Shown here: piece after piece, positions 53,263 through 62,319 of the stretch
How the letters are laid out: each line of letters begins with the position of its first letter
How positions within the stretch are numbered: position 1 is the first letter of the stretch
Assembly (NCBI RefSeq): GCF_963666025.1
Contig: NZ_OY762552.1
Span: forward strand, 186,001 to 250,000
DNA: 64,000 nucleotides
Origin: an uncultured Methanobacterium sp.
GTDB lineage: Archaea; Methanobacteriota; Methanobacteria; Methanobacteriales; Methanobacteriaceae
Direction of reading: 5' to 3'
Notes under the pieces: generated by a model
The model's input: only the letters and a program-made list of their open reading frames with translations
Told to the model about the DNA's origin: nothing
Database searches by the model: none
Program-made: the position numbers and the translations under genes

Positions 53263-54492
53263 TTATTCCCTGTTTTCTTTAAGGTCAAAGTAGTTCAGCT
53301 GGTCCTGGATAACATCACTTAGACTGTACTGGATCTTTGCCCCTATCTTCTGGATTTTCTGATTATCCGAGAGTATCATAGGGACTTCTGCTGGTCGGAA
53401 ACGGTCTGGATTGAACTCTATGACAACTTTACCCTGGTCCGTGTTCACGTTGATACCCTTATCCTGGATGGTGTATTCCAGTCCTTCTTCCAGCATGATC
53501 TGGTCTACCCTGGTTTTATCAAAGTTAACACCAAAGACAGGATCGTTATTTATGGCAGCAGGGTTATCCACAGTTTTATCACCCTTGATGGTTTCAATGC
53601 TGTTGATGTTCCAGCCAGCTTTTTCCATTCCCAGTAATATGTAGCTCAGAACGGAGTTAGTTCTCATGGACCCCTGGTTATAAGCCTCTCCACTTTTACC
53701 CTTGGCTGCCAGGAGGAGGTATCCCTGGATGATATCAGATACATGGGACCAGTCCCTAAATGCGTTGAGGTTTCCAATAACAATACGATCGGTTTCCCCG
53801 TATTTGAGTTTCATGATCTGGTTAGTGATGACTGAGGTTACGAACATTAAACCCCTTCCTGCACCTTCGTGGTTAAATGCCCGTGACACCACTGTATCCA
53901 TGCCAAAGGAATGATGGTAATTCTGCATCAGGAGATCTCCGTAAACCTTGGATACAGCATATGGAGACATGGGTCTTAAGGGGTTGGATTCTTTGACTGG
54001 TAATTCGGGTATTGTCTCTGGTTCCGGGAAGATGGTTTTGTTACTTTTAAGTGCCTGCTGGTACTGTTCTTCAGAGGATATAACCATACCGTATTCTTCA
54101 CTGGAACCGGCAAATATCATCTTGGTGTCCATATCCTTGACACGAACTGCTTCCAGGAGGTTGGCAGTTCCAATACAGTTGATGTGCTGGGTTTCCAGGG
54201 GTTTGCGGAAGGATAGTTCCACAAAGGACTGAGCTGCCAGATGGAAAAGGTAATCTGGCTCTGATACATCAAGGGCGTTGGCCAGTGAGGTTATATTGGT
54301 TAGATCTCCCTCTAACATTATTAATTTATCTTTGATGCCCTTGTCTATCAGGTTTTTTTCCATTGCTGACATGTCTTCTGGCCGGATGAAACCATATACT
54401 TCTGCACCCTCATCTAAAAGTTCTTTTGCCAAATATGAGCCAACAAATCCGTTTGCCCCGGTTATCAGGATATTTTTTCCATTCCAGTTCAT
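53263..54492 (-). CDS. NAD-dependent sugar epimerase/dehydratase (GDP-mannose 4,6-dehydratase-like)
   Basis: 409 residues from the ATG at 54492; a GTG at 54504 is possible but lies in the GGAAGA region. SDR motif GANGFVG at the start, then HLAAQSFVELSF, SSEEYG and the catalytic YAVSK. The protein is longer than the usual 330-345 because of an insertion near 150-175 (QQALKSNKTIFPEPET). It makes a modified nucleotide sugar for this cluster. The C-terminal 30 residues (YSLSDVIQDQLNYFDLK) match the dehydratase end. Confidence 0.9.
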   Translation of the reverse strand: MNWNGKNILITGANGFVGSYLAKELLDEGAEVYGFIRPEDMSAMEKNLIDKGIKDKLIMLEGDLTNITSLANALDVSEPDYLFHLAAQSFVELSFRKPLETQHINCIGTANLLEAVRVKDMDTKMIFAGSSEEYGMVISSEEQYQQALKSNKTIFPEPETIPELPVKESNPLRPMSPYAVSKVYGDLLMQNYHHSFGMDTVVSRAFNHEGAGRGLMFVTSVITNQIMKLKYGETDRIVIGNLNAFRDWSHVSDIIQGYLLLAAKGKSGEAYNQGSMRTNSVLSYILLGMEKAGWNINSIETIKGDKTVDNPAAINNDPVFGVNFDKTRVDQIMLEEGLEYTIQDKGINVNTDQGKVVIEFNPDRFRPAEVPMILSDNQKIQKIGAKIQYSLSDVIQDQLNYFDLKENRE

Positions 54493-54689
54493 AGTATCTT
54501 CCACATAATCATTTTAAAAAACCATTAATATGGTGTTAATTCAATTTATTTAGATTTATTAATTCAATTTATTCTGGATAATTCATATATTTCTAATTTA
54601 TAAATTTATTTAAATTACTTCCATTCCTACGTATTAACTGAACATCTATTTACAAATTAGTTTAAAGTGTAAATTAGTCTAAGAAAATT

Positions 54690-55907
54690 TCATTTTTCCA
54701 TGGCACGTTTAAGGTGATTAACTAATCTTTCACCGGCACTTTCAAGTGTCCATTCTCTGCGAACAAGTTCCAATGCATTTTCTGATAATCTAGATCGTTC
54801 CCCATCATCTCCCAGTAGTTTAACCACTGCTTTTGCAAATAAGGATTCATCTCGCTGGGTTAGGAATCCATTTTCATTATGGATCACTGTTTCTCGCACA
54901 CCACCCTCCTTAACTGCAACCACCGGCGTACCACAGGCCATGGCTTCCAGGGGCACCAGACCGAATGGTTCTAGGTATGGTGCGTAGAGCACCATTTTAG
55001 CCTGGTTGTATAGTGCGACCAGTTTATCATCATCAATACCTCTTAATATTTCAAGTTCAACCCCTAATCCCGATGCCATTTCCCTAAGGTAATCTTTCCA
55101 TTGTTCATCACCCATATTAGAGACTATCATCAGTTTAGGGCGAATTTCTTCATGAATAAGTGCCAGAGAATTTATTATGAAGTCGTAACCCTTGGGTGGG
55201 ATGCAGGTACCCACAGACAGGACAAAGTCTTCTCGGGGTAAGTTCAGCGGTTTGAATATATCAACATCCACTCCCAAATAGGATACATAAGAGTTGAGTC
55301 CGTAGGATCTTAAGACAGATTCATGGGAGTAATATGAGTTAGCAATGATATATTGAGCATACTGTACGTTTTTAAGGTCCAGATTCATCTCATTATCGAT
55401 TACATGATTGATATATCGTTTGATCAGTGGCTCAAACAATCTTTTCTTCCTCTTGTCTTCAGATATCTTCTCCAGGATCTTCTCACGCCGTGGTGGCTGC
55501 TGGCAGTAGTAAACTGTTGGTTTTTCTATATATTTCAAAAAGTAAGGAGCCATAACAAACTGGTCCTGTTCACTGAAGACCACATCGTAATCCCCCTGGT
55601 TAATGGCTTGGGCGATGGCTTTTTCTGTCTGGTCCACGTTTTTTATGGATATTGGTTTGAATATTGCTGGCACATAGGAAAAGGTAGAATACACCATTGA
55701 CCTGAACCAGCTTTTTTTAACCGGGAATACATTCATATCCCGGACCATATCCTCCAATGGAAGAAATTCTTCATTTGCTGTGACCGGGACATATAAGTCA
55801 ACTATATGCCCTGAATTAGACAAATATTTGACAAATCCGTGTAATGCTCTTTTTGCCCCTCCTGATGGAAGGTTGTGGAAAATTGCAATTTTTAATTTTT
55901 CTGACAT
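54690..55907 (-). CDS. GT4 glycosyltransferase
   Basis: 405 residues. FHNLPSGGAKRALHGFVKYL opens the N-terminal domain; the EX7E motif is EPFGLVPLEAMACGTPVVAV. Ribosome binding site GGAGATTTGA. It probably extends the glycan with an alpha-linked sugar; donor and acceptor are unknown. Confidence 0.92.
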   Translation of the reverse strand: MSEKLKIAIFHNLPSGGAKRALHGFVKYLSNSGHIVDLYVPVTANEEFLPLEDMVRDMNVFPVKKSWFRSMVYSTFSYVPAIFKPISIKNVDQTEKAIAQAINQGDYDVVFSEQDQFVMAPYFLKYIEKPTVYYCQQPPRREKILEKISEDKRKKRLFEPLIKRYINHVIDNEMNLDLKNVQYAQYIIANSYYSHESVLRSYGLNSYVSYLGVDVDIFKPLNLPREDFVLSVGTCIPPKGYDFIINSLALIHEEIRPKLMIVSNMGDEQWKDYLREMASGLGVELEILRGIDDDKLVALYNQAKMVLYAPYLEPFGLVPLEAMACGTPVVAVKEGGVRETVIHNENGFLTQRDESLFAKAVVKLLGDDGERSRLSENALELVRREWTLESAGERLVNHLKRAMEK

Positions 55908-56099
55908 TCAAATCTCCGCATATAATCTATTATTAAGAAGCTATTATCCTATTATTAAAAAGCTGTTATTATAAGAGGGTTATTTACTATTTGGTTATCA
56001 AAATTTGATTATTAATTAGTCAATTATAACCCATCTAATTGTTAAATATAATCTTAGAACATGGGTGAATTTAATATTTATAACTGGGAATAGGTGAAT

Positions 56100-57224
56100 T
56101 TAATATTCATCTAAGACTTTTTCATAAATTTGCCAGGTTTTCTGGGCGGTTTTCTGCCAGCTGAACTCCTTGGACTGGATAATACCATTATCCCTCAACT
56201 TACTTTGAAGACCAGGATCATCGAGCACCTTAAACATGGCATCTGAGAGGGCTGTGGTGTCGAGTGGATCAACCATAATCCCCGCATCACCAACCACTTC
56301 AGGCAGAGACGAGGTATTAGAAGTGATCACTGGAGTACCGCAGGCCATAGCTTCTAATGGAGGCAAACCAAAACCTTCATACAAAGAGGGATAAACGAAC
56401 AAATCTGCAGCATTATAGAACTTGACCAGGTCGTCTTCAGGGACGTATCCTGGGAAAACCACTTCATCTTGAAGATTCAATTTTTTAATTTCCAGGAGTA
56501 CCTTTTCATGTTGCCAGCCCATCCCACCGATAATGACTAATTTATGGTTAAATCCGGATTTTTTCAGCTCGTAGAAAGCATTTATTAGTGTGGTGATATT
56601 TTTCCTTGCTTCAACTCTTCCAGCAAAGAGTATGTACTTATCCAAGTTGTATGTGGTTTTTATGTAATTTTTTACGTCTCCAATATTGGGAATTGGATAG
56701 AAAGCCTTGCTAAATCCATTAGGTATGACAGTAATCTCATCTGAGGGTATTTTAAGATATTTTATGCAATCTTCCCTGGTTTTTTCAGAAACTGCAATTA
56801 TATGGTCCGCTCTGTTAATTATTAGTTTTAGGGAGTTATTCCACCGCCGGGCCAAGTTACGTGAATAACTATCTGGATAAAGTAGAGGTATGAGATCATG
56901 GATGGTTAGTACCTTTTTAACATTTCTGTTCAGGAAAAAAGCTGAACTCTGAGTATGCCAATGTGCTGGAAAGTGTAAGACATCTACATTGGCCTTCCTT
57001 ACTGCATAGGGCATTCCTATATAACAGGTGAGTTTTAAGGGGATGTGGGGGATTAATACATCTTTACAGTGCTGGTAGACAGGATCGTCACTTTTTTTGT
57101 GATGAATCAGGGTAATGTTTTCAGATTTTCCCTGTTTGATCATCTCTTCCAGTGTACCGTAAAGGTAGTTATCCACACCGGTTCTTTGCCGGTCAATAAT
57201 CCATGAAAGAATACCTACATTCAT
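56100..57224 (-). CDS. GT4 glycosyltransferase
   Basis: 374 residues from the ATG at 57224 after TTGGTGATTTA; the frame extends 15 residues further to an ATG at 57269 upstream of that site. RTGVDNYLYGTLEEM marks the N-terminal domain and EGFGLPPLEAMACGTPVI the EX7E site. It resembles mannosyltransferases of the PimB/WbpY kind, from memory. Minus-strand arm. Confidence 0.92.
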   Translation of the reverse strand: MNVGILSWIIDRQRTGVDNYLYGTLEEMIKQGKSENITLIHHKKSDDPVYQHCKDVLIPHIPLKLTCYIGMPYAVRKANVDVLHFPAHWHTQSSAFFLNRNVKKVLTIHDLIPLLYPDSYSRNLARRWNNSLKLIINRADHIIAVSEKTREDCIKYLKIPSDEITVIPNGFSKAFYPIPNIGDVKNYIKTTYNLDKYILFAGRVEARKNITTLINAFYELKKSGFNHKLVIIGGMGWQHEKVLLEIKKLNLQDEVVFPGYVPEDDLVKFYNAADLFVYPSLYEGFGLPPLEAMACGTPVITSNTSSLPEVVGDAGIMVDPLDTTALSDAMFKVLDDPGLQSKLRDNGIIQSKEFSWQKTAQKTWQIYEKVLDEY

Positions 57225-57393
57225 TAAATCACCAAGTAAGTAGCAAAATGAAATTAAAATATGAAACATGTAATTGATATTTTTATTTTAAGTTTAAACA
57301 TGATCATTTGGGGTATTTATTAATTTTAACTCTATACTCCATTTAGGTTTTTTCTCATCATTTAAGGGTATAATGTGATTTAAATGGATTGAA

Positions 57394-58044
57394 TCATTTT
57401 AAGGGTACAATTTCACACCAGATATCATGGTAATATGTTTTTGAGGAAAAAATTTTACTCATCAACAGGTTAATTCCACGGGGAATGACATTATTCCACA
57501 GGGGCATTCCTTTCAGTGCATTTATTTCTCCAACCTCATGATAAATTTTTATTTCTCCCCCAGCAAGATCAACCATATTGTAACAGTCTTCCCTTGAAAA
57601 TCCACAGTGTTTATGGGTTTTATCTAATTGATGTGGTTCGAAAAGACCATATTTAACCCACATTTCCTCGTTTCTTTTGGGAATGTTAATAAGCACGTTA
57701 TCTCTGGTGGATTTTAATGATTTGGCAAGTATGTTCACAGGGTCATCTAAGTGTTCCAGTAGGTTATATAAAATTACAGTATCCACTTCAGGAAATTCAA
57801 CTTCAGATGCTTTGCCTATAATCAGATTAACATCAGGAGGATACTTGTAATTTATATATTCAACTGCATCAATTCCATAATATTTCCCAGTCCAGCCTTT
57901 ACCTTTTAAAAATGTATATAATTCACAGGTTGCGCACCCCACATCTAATATGTCACCTTTCTGGTGATTATGAGCTAAATCTGCATAGAACGGAGGATCA
58001 AGCCATTTTTTCCAACCAAAATCGAATTCTTTTTTAATTAACAT
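57394..58044 (-). CDS. Class I SAM-dependent methyltransferase
   Basis: 216 residues. Motif I GDILDVGCATCELYTFL near residue 35, a YYGIDAVEYIN motif II, and DTVILYNLLEHLDDP as motif IV are typical of small sugar or glycan methyltransferases. It may O-methylate a sugar residue of this cluster. 31 bases from the neighbouring GT4 gene. Confidence 0.85.
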   Translation of the reverse strand: MLIKKEFDFGWKKWLDPPFYADLAHNHQKGDILDVGCATCELYTFLKGKGWTGKYYGIDAVEYINYKYPPDVNLIIGKASEVEFPEVDTVILYNLLEHLDDPVNILAKSLKSTRDNVLINIPKRNEEMWVKYGLFEPHQLDKTHKHCGFSREDCYNMVDLAGGEIKIYHEVGEINALKGMPLWNNVIPRGINLLMSKIFSSKTYYHDIWCEIVPLK

Positions 58045-58075
58045 CTAATAAGTCCCATATTTAGTTTGATATTAG

Positions 58076-59158
58076 TTAAATATCTAACATTTCATAATAT
58101 AAATCCTTGGTTCTCTGTGCAACTGTCTCCCACTTTGATTTTTCATAATATTTTCCACATTGCTTGGTTAAATAAGCTCTTTTATCAGAATTATCCAGGA
58201 TCTCAGTTATTTTGTTTAATAAATCTTCTTTATTATTGTTCTCAAAAAGTTCAATACAATCAAATTCATTTTTGATTCCTTTAAAGTAATCCAGATCAGA
58301 AGTTAAAGTGGGTTTTCTATAAGTTATGGCTTGATTGAGAGCTGCAGAAGCAGCAATCCAAATGTAAGGGAATATAAATAGATCAGTAGCACTTGAAACT
58401 TTAGGGATATCCTCATCTTTGACAAAGTCAAGGAAAATCACACGATCTTCCAGTTCCATGGATTTAACTTTATTTTTTAAAAAATTATAATACTTCAGTT
58501 GTTCCTGGTTTCTGGCCCCACCAGCAACCAGTAATATGATGTCATCATCAAGGCGGGGCATAACATCCACAACTAAATCATGACCCTTATTTTCACCAAC
58601 AAATCCAAAAATTGTAATGATTTTTTTATCTGGAAACCCTAAAAGACTTTTACTTTCCTGTTGATCTAAAATGTTAGATGCATGAACACCCAATGGAATT
58701 TTTGTTATTTTTTTACTGTCAAATCCATTTTCTTCCAATGTTTCAATTAAACTATTATCGTGCACAATAATTTTATCGGATAAATTGAGAATTTTCAAAA
58801 TTAACCCATCAATAAGGGTAGTGGTGCCAATTTCATGGACTGTGGTAATGATTTTATTCTTTTTCCAAAACTTCAGTTTAAACAGAACTAAGGCAATATA
58901 ATTATAGTTTAAATGGGGAACCGGGAAATATCCGAAAAGGCCAGGTTGATACTGGATATGAGTAATTTCATTTGTTTTTATTTTATTTAATAATCCCAGA
59001 AAATAAAACGGATTTTTTGATTCTGGTCGAGTGATTGGACATACCTTCACCGAAATATCATCATATTTATTCAGATAGTTTACTAACAATTGTGTGGTAT
59101 CTGCAATTCCACATTTAATATCCCAACTGGTAATCATATTGACTTTAATTTTAGGCAT
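58076..59158 (-). CDS. Divergent GT4-like glycosyltransferase lacking EX7E glutamates
   Basis: 360 residues. The N-terminal MITSWDIKCGIADTTQLLVNYL and the ITIFGFVGENKGHDLVVDVM segment place it in GT4. Where EX7E is expected, it reads IAASAALNQAITYRKP with no glutamate pair. Ribosome binding site GGGGATG. It may be inactive or use an alternative donor site; cotranscribed with the GT2 gene 20 bases away. Confidence 0.85.
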   Translation of the reverse strand: MPKIKVNMITSWDIKCGIADTTQLLVNYLNKYDDISVKVCPITRPESKNPFYFLGLLNKIKTNEITHIQYQPGLFGYFPVPHLNYNYIALVLFKLKFWKKNKIITTVHEIGTTTLIDGLILKILNLSDKIIVHDNSLIETLEENGFDSKKITKIPLGVHASNILDQQESKSLLGFPDKKIITIFGFVGENKGHDLVVDVMPRLDDDIILLVAGGARNQEQLKYYNFLKNKVKSMELEDRVIFLDFVKDEDIPKVSSATDLFIFPYIWIAASAALNQAITYRKPTLTSDLDYFKGIKNEFDCIELFENNNKEDLLNKITEILDNSDKRAYLTKQCGKYYEKSKWETVAQRTKDLYYEMLDI

Positions 59159-59178
59159 TTAAACATCCCCTGTAAACA

Positions 59179-60042
59179 TTACTTCTCATTTTCATATTCA
59201 AGGAGAATATTTTTCTTTATGTTATCATATTCTGCTAATATCTCCTTTCGGGGATCATCGGAATCATATTCTTCCATTAATGTTACCTTCATGTGAACTA
59301 CCAACCGGTAAATATTAGAAAGAGCACAGATGCAAAATCCTCTAAATCCATCTTTATATCCCTTATCACGTACGTATGAATCAAAAAAACCCCTAAACAG
59401 GGTGAATAAAATTTTAGGAACATTATTGCCCAATTCATCCCTCTGTTTTTTACCTTGAAATACATTTCTGGCCTCGATACTGGTATATCCATTGAGAGCT
59501 TTGTCTATGTAATGTTCAAAGTCAATGTAACTGAAATGGATGAATCCTGCTTCAGGATCATCAATGGAATAGGATCTGGCATCTTCATTTATTCTGAAGA
59601 ATTCATGGATCTCATCACCAAAACTCACAAATTTTTTCTTGAAAAATCGGGGATGGAAATCATCCAGGGGGCCCCATCCTATATTAAATATCTGTTTACC
59701 GATGAAATAGTTGTTATGGGGGACGTAAATAACATCTCCCATATCTTTTTTCATTATTTCCATTAATTTATCCCTTAATTTTAGGGGAACTATTTCATCA
59801 GCATCCACCACAAGTATCCATTCACAGGATGCTTTTTCCAATGCAAATTGGCGAGCAGGATCTGCGTAACCCATTCTTTCATAGAAGAATATTTTATCAG
59901 TGTAATTCCGGGCTATTTCAACTGTTTTATCATCACTGTACATGTCCACAATAACTATCTCATCAGCCCATTTAACTGACTCTAGACAGCTTTCAATATT
60001 TTTTTCCTCATTTAAAGTATTGATAAGAATCGATATTTTCAT
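59179..60042 (-). CDS. GT2 glycosyltransferase (WaaE/KdtX-like)
   Basis: 287 residues. SILINTLNEEKNIESCLESV, DMYSDDKTVEIA and catalytic DADEIVPLKLRDKL mark a beta-1,4-glucosyltransferase-like GT2. The C-terminal region is helical with one weakly hydrophobic stretch. It is 111 bases downstream of the flippase. Confidence 0.9.
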   Translation of the reverse strand: MKISILINTLNEEKNIESCLESVKWADEIVIVDMYSDDKTVEIARNYTDKIFFYERMGYADPARQFALEKASCEWILVVDADEIVPLKLRDKLMEIMKKDMGDVIYVPHNNYFIGKQIFNIGWGPLDDFHPRFFKKKFVSFGDEIHEFFRINEDARSYSIDDPEAGFIHFSYIDFEHYIDKALNGYTSIEARNVFQGKKQRDELGNNVPKILFTLFRGFFDSYVRDKGYKDGFRGFCICALSNIYRLVVHMKVTLMEEYDSDDPRKEILAEYDNIKKNILLEYENEK

Positions 60043-60153
60043 TCAACCAGCCCGTTATAATTTTTTTCATGTCTTAATTAGCATCATTCATCACACTGTA
60101 TCTTTATTAAGTTATGTCATTTTATCAATATACCAGCCATATAATCTAGTTAT

Positions 60154-61587
60154 CTATTTATTCATATATTTACCTGTTATTTGCCGGAATATTTCTTTAT
60201 CACTCTCAGAAAATGATTTGAGGAGGATTAAAACTGCGAAGTAAATTAGTGTGGCTATTATTATTACCACAAACAGGTTAGTTTTAACCAGTATTATGAA
60301 CAATGCCATGATGAAACTGGCAATTATTGGTTTCAGTAGAACTTCACGCAGTTTGATTTTGCACACATGTTTGGAAATTAAGTGGAAATAGAACAGGAAT
60401 AAAGATAGCTCGGTAATTACTGTGACTACCGCCGCACCTATATAACCATACTTACGGATGAGTAGAAGATTTAATACAATGTTTAAGACCATGCAGAGAA
60501 AACTTATTCTCACAGTTTCGTGTTGCTTGTTTATGGATGTAATGGAAGCTCCCAGAACATAGCTTACAAAGATTATAGGTATGGCCCATATAAGTATCTG
60601 GAGTATTACAGTCGCTTCAGTATATCCAGTTCTATAAATGAATAAGATGATTTGATCAGCCAGTAGTGTCGTTCCAACTGCTATGGGGATTCCCAACATG
60701 CTCAAATATTTAAAAGATTTATAATAGGAAAATTTCAAGGAGTCCTGGGATGAAACATGGAATTTAGAAAACACAGGGAGTAGCGCTGTGGCATAAACTG
60801 ATGGGATGAACATCAAAGCCTCTAACAATTTATAGGCTGCACTGTAAAGCCCAGTGGCAACATCACCAGATATAAACGCGAGCATTATGGTATCGATTTT
60901 AAATGCAATCAGTGCAAAGATACTGGCTATAGCCAGGGGATATGCTTCCATAATCAATGCTTTCCAGAATTTGAAATCAATCTCGAACTTGGGAACCACA
61001 AATTTCCAGAGACAAATCACCACGTTGAAGAGTAAAATAATAAAGTTGATGATTAAATAGACCATAGCAAAGGCCATGATGTTTGAATTATAAAAAATGG
61101 CAATATAAACCCCAGCAAACATTAAAATACTGTTAAGTACTGTTGCTACTGATTGGTATTCCATTTCTTCATAGGCCTGGAATACTGCGCTGAATGTTCC
61201 GGATATTACATTGAAAATTAGGGCTATGGTGATGATATATATTACAGTAGCTGAGGTGTGATCATGAACAAACAGCTGTACAATTAAGAAAGTTGCCAGT
61301 AATGTTAATCCTGAGAAAATTAGCTTTATTATGGTAGTGTTACCGATATATTTACTGGCAAGAGTTTTATCCCTTGCAACTTCACGAACTGTTAGTGCGC
61401 TCAACCCCAGATCAGTGAAAATGGTTAATATTCCTGCTAAAGCCAAAGCTGCTGAAAGGGTACCAAAACCTGCAGCTCCCAGATAATTTGCATAATAGAT
61501 TGTGTAGAAAAATGCCAATAGGAAACTTAATACCTGGGATATCAAGAGCACACTTGTATTTTTCACTATTTTTTGAGCGGTATTCAT
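60154..61587 (-). CDS. Polysaccharide/oligosaccharide flippase (Wzx/RfbX-like)
   Basis: 477 residues, about 14 membrane helices of the MATE-like MOP fold. The N-terminal KIVKNTSVLLISQVLSFLLAF and ANYLGAAGFGTLSAALALAG segments are typical of Wzx. It should move the lipid-linked glycan made by this cluster across the membrane. The in-frame GTG at 61599 could also be a start; ATG at 61587 was chosen. First gene of the minus-strand arm. Confidence 0.9.
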   Translation of the reverse strand: MNTAQKIVKNTSVLLISQVLSFLLAFFYTIYYANYLGAAGFGTLSAALALAGILTIFTDLGLSALTVREVARDKTLASKYIGNTTIIKLIFSGLTLLATFLIVQLFVHDHTSATVIYIITIALIFNVISGTFSAVFQAYEEMEYQSVATVLNSILMFAGVYIAIFYNSNIMAFAMVYLIINFIILLFNVVICLWKFVVPKFEIDFKFWKALIMEAYPLAIASIFALIAFKIDTIMLAFISGDVATGLYSAAYKLLEALMFIPSVYATALLPVFSKFHVSSQDSLKFSYYKSFKYLSMLGIPIAVGTTLLADQIILFIYRTGYTEATVILQILIWAIPIIFVSYVLGASITSINKQHETVRISFLCMVLNIVLNLLLIRKYGYIGAAVVTVITELSLFLFYFHLISKHVCKIKLREVLLKPIIASFIMALFIILVKTNLFVVIIIATLIYFAVLILLKSFSESDKEIFRQITGKYMNK

Positions 61588-62319
61588 GTTTATCAGCACT
61601 ACAGATTAGAGTTGAATGGAAGAATCAGTGTTGTACAATTGAGTCATTACAATCAATCATTAAGTAAAACTTATAAATTTTGTTATTAACGATTATATTT
61701 AATTTTTAGGGCTATTAATAATTCATACTAAATCTATGTTGAACAAATATAATTTAGTGATAGGTTATAATGAGCTAATTATGTTAAAGCCAAATAATAC
61801 TCATAGGGGTTAAACAATACTAATAGAGTATAATTCAGTTTTAAGTCATATATTATATTAATTTAAATCGAATCTAACTTTTTTGATGATTTAATTTACT
61901 GAAATATTAAAATCATTGAAATATTAAAAATCTTTTAATTTTCACTAACTGCTAGTATCGATGATTCCAATACTATCAAAAACATGCATATTATAAAAAA
62001 AGGGTTTTATGGATGTTTATTTAAAAAAAATACCGTTGGAAATTAGGGATATGTATATCTTGGTTTTGAACTATTTAAAAGAGATTTGAAAGGGAAACAG
62101 ACTTCAAAAAAAAGTTATTTTGATTTACAAACACAAATTATATATATAATGCAATTTTGAATTAAATATGTAACAAAAATTACAAAAAACATGGAAAGTA
62201 GTATAGATTTGAATCATCATAATATTATATTTAATGATATTACAAATTAATATTTTTAGATTTATTAATAAAAATAAATATTTAATTCAGGTCTGATTAT
62301 TCATTGGGAGGGGTGTTAA
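61588..62319. other. Long AT-rich spacer before the pseudomurein-binding protein
   Basis: About 730 bases with no ORF of substance. Contains divergent promoters: a strong TATA box at 62139-62149 for the plus strand and several AATATTAAAAAT stretches. The unusual length suggests an extended leader for the surface protein or a regulatory region. Confidence 0.6.
62139..62149 (+). promoter_or_regulatory. TATA box upstream of the PMBR protein
   Basis: AAATTATATATATAATGC is a near-ideal archaeal TATA box, about 170 bases before the ATG, so the mRNA would have a leader of about 145 bases. Confidence 0.45.

Noticed and set aside
61743..61810. A 25-codon ORF in the spacer before the PMBR gene
   Set aside because: Unremarkable composition, no ribosome binding site; expected by chance.
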